From positions 62,001 through 126,000 of the forward strand of contig WBMW01005746.1 in the NCBI GenBank assembly GCA_013396635.1: a stretch of DNA of 64,000 nucleotides, written 5' to 3'. Every line of letters starts with the position of its first letter. The first letter of the stretch is position 1. Source of the DNA: Penelope pileata (taxonomy: Eukaryota > Chordata > Aves > Galliformes > Cracidae). Both the position numbers and the translations under genes were made by a program. Below the pieces are notes generated by a model. That model did not search any database. It was given only the letters and a program-made list of their open reading frames with translations, and was not told the origin of the DNA. Below, piece after piece: positions 22,300-34,500 of this stretch.

Positions 22300-24959
22300 T
22301 CTTCCCGGGGGCTGACTCCACCTGCTGCCTAAAACCCATGTCACTAGTGATATATATATTTAATATAATGCATAGGTAGTGGAAAAGATCACTAGTACTT
22401 GGAGGAACAGAAAAAAATACACAAGAGAAATAGGTCTTTTGTTTAGTCAAAATATTTTTATTTGGTTGTCTTTAGAAGAAGGTTTCTTTTCCTTTTTTTT
22501 TCTATTATTTTCTCATTATTTCTGATTTTTCATGCTTCCATTCTTTCAGTACAATATATTAATACTTTGCACCTCTTCAGCACTTTCCAGTTAAGGCTCT
22601 AAAATTATTTACAGACATGAGTTAACTAATTCTCACAACAACCATTACTAATTGGGAAGTAAAATGACCTGCATCTGCAGAGAGAGATTAAGATGAACTT
22701 CCTTCAAGTTTTTCTTTGACTTTCAGTGTCCAGCTTGTATTAGCTGGGCCTGATATGTGTCCCTGCAGCTGTGAGTGATTCATGCTTTTGAAAGAAAGCC
22801 CAAGTTTGAGCACTCAAAATCTAAAGCTATTTATGAAAATCTTTAGTAACTTGCAGAAGGCCACACAATAAGTGAGCAGCAGAACCCAAAACTGGGCACA
22901 AAGCATAATTTCCAGTTATCTGGAGCACTGCGTTCAGATCTCGGACCTCCAGTGTAAGGAAGACATGGACCTGCTTGAGTGGGTCCGGAGGAGGGCCACA
23001 AAAATTATCAGAGGGCTGGAACTCCTCTGCTATAAAGTCAGGCTGGGAAAGCTGGGGTTGTTTAGCCCAACTATAGAGAAGTGAAGGCTCCAGGGAGATG
23101 CCTGAAGGATGCCTACAGGAAAGATGGGAATGAACTCTTTATCAGGGAGTGTAGCAAAAGGACAGAGGGTAATGGCTTTAAACTAAAAGAAGGCAGATAT
23201 AGATTAGGTATTAGAAAGAAATTCTTCACTGTGAGGGTGGTGAGGCACCAGAACAGGCTGCCCAGAGAAGCTGTGGATGCTCTATCCCTGGAAGTGTTTG
23301 AGGCTGGGTTGGATGGGGCTTTGGGCAACCTGGTCTGGTGGAAGGTGTCCCTGCCTATGGCAGGGGAGTTGGAACTAGATGGTCTTTAAGGTCCCTTCCA
23401 TTCTGCAATTCTATGAGACATACCTCTTTGTAACTTACTTTTGACTTTAAAACCACAATCCATTCCCTTCTTCTTACACTTCATCCTCTACTGAACATTT
23501 CCAGCAGTCTTTAATGTCAAACACTTATATTCTGCATTTTGCTACTAAGTTTTACAATTGTGTCTCCAGAGTCATCGATTATATACAGTATACAAATGCC
23601 TTTGTGTGACTGCATTGAGCCTTAATAAAAATAAATCCTAACAAGTAACGGACATAGATTTTATCTTTGAGTACTTGAGAATCTTCAGAGCTTATGGTAA
23701 AAAAAAGAAATAATTAACAAGGGATTGTCTTAAAGAAAACATCTCAATTCCCAAACCTTGTTTAAATGAAAGACTGAATATTAACTTGACATTAATACCT
23801 TCTTATCAGTAGTGCATCTGCATAGAGATTCTTCATAAAAACCTGCAAATTCACAATTAAACCTTGCAAACAGAAGTACTGTAACTGTTCAAGCTAACAA
23901 TACTTTAAAAATACTCATTTAGTTCATGTAAATGGTATCTTCAAGTCACCTCCATCAGAAGATACTGACACGAAACACAGATGAAACCGTTTCATAGTTA
24001 GGTTAACACTGAAAATTCAAATAGACAAACACAATGCAAGTATTTTAACAGAAACAATATAAAATTTCACTGGCTTAAAAAAGATCTAAAGGAGAAATGT
24101 TGGCTATTTCAATGTATTGCTAGACCCTACGTTTAAAATGATACATTTACAGAACTCGTCAGGTGAATTAGGCTTCTTCTATAACACTAAATACTGGAAT
24201 TCTGATAATTTGTGCAAGTATTAAAAATATTAACATTTTAAATGTTAACATTACAATTTTAAATAGCCTTGCAAGTGCAATGTTACAAATATTTAAAAAA
24301 AAAATAAAAACCAGAGCTACAATTTTATATAAGTTATATGAATAAATGAAAGTGCTTTTCAAGTATTTATGTTCAATTACAGTTGGATTCTCTTAAGTCA
24401 GTGCTCAGTGATACAATTTAAATATCAGTCTTGTTTCAATTTTGGATGCATGAATTTAACCGGATGGAATAAATGAAATTTGAAGAAGGGTTTGTGATAA
24501 ATATTTCAAAATGGAATATTAATAAGATGAAATGCAGATTACTTCCTGGAGGCTGTGTAATAACCTGATAATGCTATGGGAGCTCTTAAACCATGCAGTA
24601 ATTGTAAATTCTATAAACTTTTTAAATTATGATGTGCTAAATAGTTGTTCGTCAGTAGAGGCAAAACCACGGGATCATAATAAAGGCCCAATACTGTCAA
24701 CTTTTGAAGAATTTTAAAGATCTCATAATCTATGTCAGAAGCATGGAGTCTAAAGATTTTCCTACACTTTCCATTAGCCAGCGCTTCACTGAAGTCACCC
24801 TAGAGAACATAGCTAGTGTGTGTCAGCAATGTAGTGTCTTCCCAGTGCTTCACTTTTCTGGCTAGTCAGAAAACATTCTTATTGCAGTGATGCAAGTAAG
24901 AGTATGTTAAATAAGAGTGTATTCCTGTTTCTCAGCCCAAGGAAGGGTGAGCTAAATGG
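22300..24959. other. Intergenic region between COL4A3 and MFF
   Basis: AT-rich sequence containing one CR1 fragment and, on the plus strand, an AATAAA near 23,623. No gene was recognised. Part of it could still be COL4A3 3' UTR if the distal end of that mRNA lies further left. Confidence 0.5.
22912..23425 (+). mobile_element. CR1 LINE fragment
   Basis: CR1 3' region with the ATGGACCTGCTTGAGTGGGT box, the GGTGGTGAGGCACCAGAACA box and a final GGTCCCTTCCATTCTGCAAT. Lies between COL4A3 and MFF. Confidence 0.9.
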
Positions 24960-25452
24960 GGAAATACTTGTTTATTAGACAAGAAAACCAAACCAAAACA
25001 ACCTAAATTAATATGTATTCAAAAGTGCACTGAAACTATTTTGTATCAAAGTGCCAGATTTTCATCTCAAATCATACCTGCTTTGAACACTGAACATCTG
25101 TAAGCTGATATTAGAACATTTTGTTTGTCTTGCAGTTTGAAAAGCACATGACACAAGGCAGCGTTAATGTCTTTCATTAAAGATTTGGCAATGCCACAGA
25201 TGCAGCTTAGGGATGACACAGTTCTGGAGAAGACCCTGCAGACTGTCAATACAAGTTTACTCCAACAAAGTGCTTTGTCATTTGCCAAAAAGTCAAAAGT
25301 CAAACTGTTGCCCTACCTCACCACAGTGCTGCACTGGCAATTTATAATTTTCTTTCCAGATACAGTTGGACTTTAATAAATTATAGCTCTCCAAAGTTAG
25401 GCAATTCTTTGTAATCAAAGCAGTTTCATGTTCCATCAAGAGTGGCCATTGT
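24960..25452 (-). other. COL4A3: Presumed COL4A3 3' UTR, end not certain
   Basis: Downstream of the stop, the transcribed strand has a variant poly(A) hexamer ATTAAA at 25,377-25,372 and a canonical AATAAA at 24,976-24,971. Either could end the mRNA; the human 3' UTR is longer, as I recall. No other gene is visible. Boundaries are inferred. Confidence 0.35.
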
Positions 25453-25537
25453 TTAGACTGGTCTCTTCATGCAGACCTGACAACGGCTGATGATGTTTTC
25501 TAGTTCTCCTGCTTTCAATGTCTGTGGCAGAGGTTTC
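25453..25537 (-). CDS. COL4A3: COL4A3 last coding exon, NC1 end
   Basis: 85 coding bp. Reads KPLPQTLKAGELENIISRC, then QVCMKRPV and TAA. The lysine in TLKAGEL is equivalent to Lys/Hyl211, the other sulfilimine partner. The last two NC1 cysteines are here. Acceptor TTTTAG. Confidence 0.96.
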
Positions 25538-28500
25538 CTAAAAGAACAAAGACATTTACTTTTTTTGTTAAAAACCAGGGAGAGGTGATGAAACTTTGGA
25601 TATGGAATGAAGTTCAAAAAGGCCATGTGCAAGATCCTGCAGTTAGGTTGGGCAATCACAAGCAGAAATACAGGCTGGGTGGTAAACAGATTGAGAGGAG
25701 CCCTGAGAGGAGGAGGACTTGGGGTTTTGGTTGAGGAGAAGCTCGACATGACCTGGCAACACGTGCTTGCTGCCCAGAAAGCCAGCTATCCTGGGCTGCA
25801 TCAAAAGAAGCGTGACCAGCAGGGCAAGGAAGGTGATTCTCCCCTTCTACTCCGCTCTCATGAGACCCCACCTGGAGTTCTGAGTTCAGCTCTGTGGCCC
25901 CCAACAACATAAGGACATGGATCTGTTGGAGGTGGTCCAGAGGGGGCCACAAAGATGATCAGAGGGCTGGAGCACTTCTCCTATGAGGAAGGACTGAGAG
26001 AGCTGGAGCTGTTCAGCCTGGAGAAGTCTTCAGATAGATCTTACAGATGCCTTCCAGTATTAAGAGCATAGCTGTAGAGGGACTTTTTATCAGGGAGTGT
26101 AGTGATAGGACAAGGGGTAATGGCTTTAAACTGAAAAAGGGTAGATTTAGAGTAAATAAAAGGAAGAAATTCTGTACTGTGAGGGTAGTGAGGCACCAGA
26201 ACAGGTTGCCCAGAGAAGAAGTGGATGCCCCATCCCTAGAAGTGATCAAGGCCAGGTTGAATGGGACTTTGAGCAACCTGATGTAGTGGGAGGTGTCCTT
26301 GCCCAGGGCAGGGGGGTTGGAACTAGGTGGTCTTTAAAGTCCATTCCAACCTAAGCCATTCTGTCATTCTGTGATTCAAATCCTTGGCTCACTTATGGTC
26401 TCTTTGTACTATGGAATGACCATAAACCTGACAAAGGAGGACGTAGAATCAGATGGGAATTACTAGGGGAGACCCTGCATGTTATGCAGGCAGTTAGTGG
26501 CTTCTCAGCTGTCTGCAGCATGGATGCAATGTGCATAGATGCAGGAAATGGGGGTAGGGCTGCTGAGAAAGTACAGTTTACCTGAACATTCTTCTTGGAT
26601 TTAGTGATGCCAACCAGAAGCTGTAGGAGTTTGTGTAGTAGTTGCATGTCCCCCTGCCGTGGCATTCTATGAATGGGATGGCTCGAAATTCTTCCAAACA
26701 AGATCCAGGAGATGCCAATGCTTGGCCAGAAGCTTCTGAGCCAGCACTTGTATACTGCAACCACCAATATATATATATATATTTATGAGAACTTTTACAT
26801 CAGCTTTTAGTAAACCACAGGCAAAAACAAACAAAACTCTAAAGCATATGATCATGTTCTGTGCTATATCTTGGACAAAACAAAAATCAGCATAGATTAG
26901 TTTTATCAGATTTATAATGAAGCAGAGAAACCTTATGAAAAATCAAGCACAGTTATGCTATTTTTAAGTTCTTGCAAAAGCCTTTTTCTGCTCCATGAAA
27001 AGGCATGAAAACATAGCAAGTACAATGACTAGACGGTAGCTGACTTCCATTCATTTGACGGCTACAGTAACCGAATTACAAATAAATCAAATCCTATCTT
27101 TTGTGTGTGTGTTGCGTGTTCATTTTTTTTGTAATACTGATTGCTTCTTCAAACACAAAGAAGCAAAGAAGGCTTTTTCCTTCTCTGACATTGGAAAATG
27201 CTTGTAGAAAGAGCTCTAAAATAATTTATGACAGCAGAAAATTCACTAGAAAAATACCATTTAAATTTGTTCATATTTGAAAAGATAATAATTTAGCCAG
27301 ATGCTGCAAAAAAAATCTCTTTTCCAAGATATTTATTATTACTTACGGCCAAATCACCGGAGAGACAACAAATTTCACACTAGATCTAAAAGGACTTTCT
27401 ATTGTGCAAAAAAAATGCAGACCTTCAAGAAGTGTTTTTAGTTCTGTCTTTTACCTTCCTTCACCAGCATCCCTATGGCATGCTACAGTCCTGGATAACA
27501 AAAGTGAAATGCCATGTCCCCTAGTATTTATACACTCTTATTCCCATACTCAGTTCTCATCTTGCAAGCACATTATGAACTTTCTTCACTCATATCTCAT
27601 TATGCCATCAAGATTGCTGAGGCAGTCCTTTGTAGAGAGTGTACTGCATTTGTTTTGATTTTAGCTTTCTGTGAAGTTTTGCCCGAAGATCTGATTTATA
27701 AAAGAACTGCTGGACATAGCAGTGGGTAGCTTATCTCTGTGTATCTATGGTCAGGACTGGTTTAACCACCCCACTCCCCAAAACTGTACTTCCTAGAGCT
27801 CAGCATAATGCATGAGAACAAGAGCGTGCAGTTATTTTTGTCAGACTAAAATCCAATTGTTTTCCTTTCATCTCCCCTTCTCCTTCTGCCACCTATTTTT
27901 GAGGACAGATCAGAATAGTTGATCCTATGCTTCTGTCATTAAGTAAGAGTTAATAGAATTATTTTCTAATTCTAGGCAAAGAAAAAAAATCATCATTATT
28001 ACAACACAAATGTAGATGACAATGCCACTGAGAGGAAAGAAAATTAGTATCTCCAGTGTTTTTATATTTACCATAACAAAAGAAAAACCCTTCCAGAGAG
28101 ATATCCAGCCTCCTGGACATGCAGGAACTACAGTTGTTTGGCTGTGAACTGCTATTACCATTGCAGGTCCTTCACAGACAACACATCTGTAAGAAGAAGC
28201 ACATGTGCATTCAGTGCAAAGGTGCATACATTTTCTCTCTTTAATGAGGAGTAAGTAAATTGAAGGTAACCCAAATACCTGCTTTGCAATCTCTAATAAA
28301 CAGAAGTTGGTGAAAGATGGGAACTGATCCCAGGCTGTTTGACCTTCCTAATATTGCCTTTACCACAGTAACGAGCTGCAGTTTATCTTCATCACGTGCT
28401 CATTACTTTATGTTGCTATGGTTTAGATCAAAGTTCTGTACCTTTATTTGCTAAGATTAATTAAAAAAATCCTCATTTTCTAAATGAAAAAAATATGAAG

Positions 28501-31500
28501 CTGAGCTACTAGATTGCAACAACTGCATGTGGCAGGCTAGAAGAAAGAGTGCAAAGCTTGCCTTCCTATTTTTGATTTTTTTACTCTTGGTCTTTTGTAC
28601 TTTTAAAGCTTTCCCCCTTAAGAGGCTCTTCATCCTTCTCAGATGTCCTAAAGCACATCTGAAAAGAAAGGGCCACATTTTTACAAGGGTGTTTACAGTA
28701 GAGAACCTTCAGCCCCAATTTACAATGTTCTTCAACAACTACAGTAAATATATTACATGTAATTGGGAACAGAACTTGACTGGTACTATATTCCAAACAT
28801 TGAAGCTGTCATTATGTCGCTTTAGCCTGCCTCTAACATATACAATAAACAATACATATGCATGTGTGTATATCTTTGTCATTGCAAACAGCAGTACTGT
28901 TTTCCCTTTTTTCCATGTCAGTTATGCTCATTAAGCCTGTGGCAGTACCTTAACTATAATCTAACTTTTCTTAGGGCATTATTGAATATCTGACATATTC
29001 AGGTAAGTAATCAAAAATCAAGCAATTATAAACAGTGCTTGTACTTACTGAGATGAGAAGGTCTTTCTCTAAGATTTGTTGTTCAGAATAAGTTACACTC
29101 TGTGTGGCTGCTGGCCAGAAGAACTAAAATTTTTATACTCTTACCGGCTTATATGAGGCTCTAGTGCTCTGCCAGAAATTGGTGCCATATCTACTGGCAT
29201 TGCTGTTGCAGTTGACAGCCAGTATGAATAGTCATTGCGAGAAGCAAAACTGCAAACATCATTGGTGTTACAGAATAAGAATGGCATGGTGGTGAATCTC
29301 TGCAAGCAGCTACCAGCTGTTCCTAAAGTACAGAAGAGTAAAATTTGTGACAAACAGGAGATTATATTCAGCACAGCAAACAGAGGAGACCCATGACAGG
29401 ATTCGGTCTACTACAGTGAAAAAGAAAAAAGTTGATAACTATAAAGAGAGAAGTGTCCATACAGTGATCAAAATACTTATCGTATAGATAAAATATGTAT
29501 TTAAAATTAAGAGCTAAGAACAAAATCTGTTAAAAATAGTATCTTATTGAATGATGTCAGTCCCTGACACAATGGCAGGGATTCAGCTACTTAATCACAA
29601 GCTTCTGGTGCCCTTTTTGACACCCTATAGCATCCTATTTGGCCTCCAAAAATCAACGTGTTCTCCTAGATCTTGTAATATTGGTATCAGCCTTACACAG
29701 ATGCTATGGACATTTGTGCTAAATGTCTATTTATAAGTAACTGAATTCCTAATGGAAAATGTGTATGAAGAGCAAAAGGAAGTACAGGAGTGCACGAAGG
29801 AAAGATGGCTTTCAAACTGTAATTACTGAATTGACTCAGAGCAGCAGACCACACTGTAGACTAATGGTTAATTAATTGGACACAATTAATTTGGTTTCAT
29901 GAAGACAGCTTAGCATTACTGCACTCTACAGAAGGTGATAGGAAAATTTTGCTAATACAGTACCAAGATCTTGTCCATGTGCTCGTTCGTTTCCTTGTAC
30001 AAAAAGCAGCGAATAGCCAACATAGATTTGTGATGTCCCAGATGGGCATGAAGGAATCTTTGTTGACTGACTATGTCGGGTAAAGATAAAACCTCTTCTT
30101 GTTGGGCCAGTGGTGATAGTACCTGGTGATCCAGGTAATCCCTGTAGACCAGGAAAGCCGATAAATCCAGGTTGCCCTGTGAAGGTGAAGAAAATGTTAT
30201 CATGTTCTTTGAATTCCTACTTTGCTTAGTGGAACCACTTGAAAATAAACCAAAAATTTTAAAATTGAAAATGAATAACATTATTTGCTAAATATATGAA
30301 TTCCCTCAGACCTAGCTCAGGTGGCTTTACATTGTATCATCCTGTGGAACAGTGATAACTTTTTTGTGGAAAAGTTGTAAATTAAAATCACCTTATGGTG
30401 ACTCACTGAAAAGATTCAGTTCCATGTTGATGTCATGTAAAGACACACTGATAGTTATGGATTCAAACAGATTTTCAAGTGGGTAAGTAAATGTGTTTAA
30501 TAACAGTGGAGCACAGACAAGGTACACTTCTGTAAATTTTTATATTATTATTTCAGTTGTGAACATGTATTAAAAGCTAAGCATGTACTTACACATGCTA
30601 CTGCAAATGTTATGGAATCTCAATATATGCAAGTGGAAGACTTCACAGAAATTGGGAATACAGTTTATCTATAAATTCAGTAGTAGCAGTCAAACAGAGA
30701 TATCTGCTTTCATGTACCTCTGTGTCCTGGAAATCCCCTGTCTCCTTTTGGACCAGGCAGTCCTGGTTGACCTGGACGACCAAAACTTCCTGGCAGACCT
30801 TTTACTCCTTTAGGTCCTAGACAGTAATCAAGAAAAAGCTGATTAATATAACAGCAGTTATTCTAGATTTTAATAACTGCTAATAAATTAAAGTCCCTAT
30901 GTGAATGTAGCTGTGTTAGAATAAAAACAGCAGCACAAATTTCATAAATTTTGAGACTGTCCATAGTGTTACTGTCAGCATATTTCACATCAGGAAGATG
31001 ACAAGGAAATACTGAATATATTGCAGAACAACATTATTCTCATAAATATTTTTTTACATAAATCAAAGCAAATAGCTTTTACTTTTAGCATGTGTTAAAC
31101 AATAGGAATATTTTAAAAATATAGTAACAGGCTATAATCATGTTGGTCATGGTTCCTAATTCCATAAATAATGTAGCACTTCTGTAAAACAAATTTAAGG
31201 AAAGTGTAAAAGAAAAATTATTTAGTGCCTGCTCTGTTATGCCAGAGGGAACTCTATCATTCCTGCATGGGGCATGCCTTCTGAAAGGCCCAGGGCCCTG
31301 AGGAGTTCCCTCCTGGGGTGGAAAGCTGTGGTGTGAGAAGGGTGGCTGAGCAACCAGTACACATCCACTTCATCCTACCTGCTTCTTGCTCCCACGTTCC
31401 TCACAACCATGGCAGGCTTCACTTCTAGCAGAGAAACTGTCTGTCCTTCACTTTCCCAGCTCCAGACTATGATAGACACAATCACTTTGTAGCACACCTA

Positions 31501-34500
31501 GAGTACTGCTCTTCCCTGTAGTAATTTTCCCTCAGAAATGAGAAGCATTCTGAGGATGGTTCTGCTCATATGAAAACAACAAATGTTTTGACTAAAGTTG
31601 TTTTTTTTAAACCATTTTTTTGCTGAGCCTTATGTTGAGGGAACAACTAACTCACTGACTGCAGGGGCGGTGGGCAGATGGAATGGGCTGGGTTACAAAT
31701 ACAAGGTTGCTAACGAGGCACCAAGAGCTATTTTTAAACACTGGGAAGTATTTTTAAAAATATATCATGAAGGTCGGAAAAGACCTCTAAGGTCATCTAG
31801 TCCAGCCATCAACCCATTACCACCTTGCCTACTAAACCATGTTCCTCAGCGCCACATCTCCACGTTTCCAAACACTTCAGGGATGGTGACTCCACCACCT
31901 CCCTGCGCAGCCTGCTGCAATGCATTACCACTCTTTCTGAGAATAAATATTTCCTAATATCCACTTCACCTGGTGCAACGTAAGGTCATTACCTCTTGTC
32001 CTACCATTAGTTACCTGGGAGAAGAGGCCGACCCCTCTCTCACCACAACCTCCTTTCAGGCAGTTGTAGAGAGCAGTAAGCTGTCCCCTGAGCCTCCTCT
32101 TCTTTAGACTAAACAATCCCAGCTCCCTCAGCCACTCCTTGTAACACTTGTGCTCCAGACCCCTCGCAGCTTCTTTACCCTTCTCTGGACGTGCTCCAGC
32201 ACCTCAGTGTCTTTCTTCTAGTGAGGGGCCCAAAACTGAACACAGCACTTGAGGTGCAGCCTCACCAGTCCTGAGTACAGAAAGATGATCACTACCCTGG
32301 TCCTGCTGACTACCCCATTTCTGCTACATGCCAGGATGCCAGTGGCCTTTTTGGCCACCTGGGCACACTGCTGACTGTTCAGCCAGTTGTTGACTAATAC
32401 CCCCAGATCCTTTTCCTCCACACAGCTTTCCAGCAACTCAATCTCCTATGCTGAAGTATGCTTTCCTACCAAAAATGTTCCATCAAGAGAGACACACAAA
32501 CACATACAGAGAGAAAAAATATAAACTACCTTCTAGTCCAGGAATCCCTTGAATTCCTTGATCACCTGGTGTTCCTGGGATTCCTGGCAGTCCAGGAGGC
32601 CCCTTGCTTCCTGGGACAGAGAATATTCTCCCAGAGGCTCCAGGTGGACCTAGCAGAAAAAATGTCATGAAGAGTTGGTTGCTTTACATTAAAAACAAAC
32701 TAGCAAAACAAAACAAAATTATAACAACAACAAAAAATCAAGCTAAGTTAGCTGCTGTTAGAAGAAGAGTTGTAAGAGGAGTTACCACGCTGGCCCTTTG
32801 GTCCCTGTGGCCCTTCTGCACCTTGTGGTCCAGGGGGTCCTTGATTACCCTTTTCTCCTAAAAAGGAAGATTGGAAATACGTTTGTTTGTTTTCCCTGGT
32901 TTGAAAGGTCAAAACTACTATCAGACATCCAGAGGCTTATTCATGAGTCTTGCATGATCCATGCAACTTTCTGAAGAGTAACACAGTCAGAAGACTCATC
33001 TGAAACATGACAGTGCACTTCTACATATCTTTTGTTACTCTATAATTTATAGGCCAAGTGTAGTCTGTTAAGAAGAGTTTGTTTCCATGGTTATCTCCCT
33101 CTAATGTGGCTCAACTTCCTTCAACTCTGACTGTCAGTTATGCAAATGACTGTTAGGAGAGCTGTAAAGTTTTCCAAAAGTTTGAAACTTAATATGCAAT
33201 TTTTTTTAAACAATGTAAAATAGAAGGTTAAATCCAGATTATTCTCTAACAGCTCTGCTCTAAATAATAATAATAAAAAAACTTTTATCAAGTCAAGAGA
33301 TTTAACCATGTGAAGAAATGAGGGCCTTTTGCTTAAGAAAGTATAATTACTGCCTGTACAGTGACATTTCAAATTAGAACCACAAATTTAGAACACACAG
33401 CATGGAACACAAAGGAGTGGGTTAAAAAGGTAATGACTGTTTTGTAATATTTAAAATTATGTAATTGAAAATGAACATACTGGAGTGATGCAGACCTAAA
33501 TCAGATCTAGATCACCAAAAAAAAAAAAATATCTTAAAGGATTTTCAGCCAGCTGCTGATCCATCTAGCTCAGGAATACAAAATTATTAAAGCCAATATA
33601 TTTTACAGTTTGTCTGCTGATAAACTGGTGAATGAGATCATAACTGGGACTGTTGTTATGGCAAGCAGAGGAGCTAGTGCTTTGTATCATAATTATGATT
33701 AAAAGCTCTTGAGTTCTATAGCTAAGAGGTTGCCAAAAATCACATCTTCTAGTAGCGGTGTGGCATTTCTAATTAGCAAACTCAGTCCCCATGTCCTTAC
33801 ACATCATTAGTCACTGCAAAGCAAAGTTGCCTAAAATGGGGACAATTGAAGTTCCAGCCCTTCCTCACTTCAACATCGAGTTCGGACATACTCAGAGCAT
33901 CTAACTAACTCAGAAAAAATGCTCCCTCAGTGAATGCTTTCATTTATAGATGACCTACATCATTCTTTTAATGAAAAAAAACCCGTGTCTCTATGGCCTG
34001 ACCTGGTAGGTGCTATTACACGTACTACTGTAACACAATATGGAAATTATTCTGTTTGGCACATAGAAGTGTACATCATAAATACATGAATACCTTTTAC
34101 ACCTGGAAATCCAAGAAAGCCAGGGTCCCCTCTAGCACCAGGATAACCTGGTCGACCTTCTACTCCCTGCAAATCAGATAATGTCAATAATAGAGATGAA
34201 ACAGCATCTGCATGCTATAAAGTACATTTCCTTTTTATTCAAAATATTTAAAACATTATGTCCATGGAATATCCTACAACTAAACTTATTTGTTCAATTT
34301 GTGAGCATGTTATAAATAGTCATATCAGTATTAATACTGGTCTGTAATAAAAATGGCCACAGAAATATCAGAAATTCCCAATAGTTTCTTTTTGGTCCAT
34401 TTAAGTCTATGAGAACTGTTTGGTTTTTTTTTAATCCATTTTAATATCTTATTTACACATTTATTTATTTTCCTTTGAGTGTCATTTTCATGGTAAGAAT

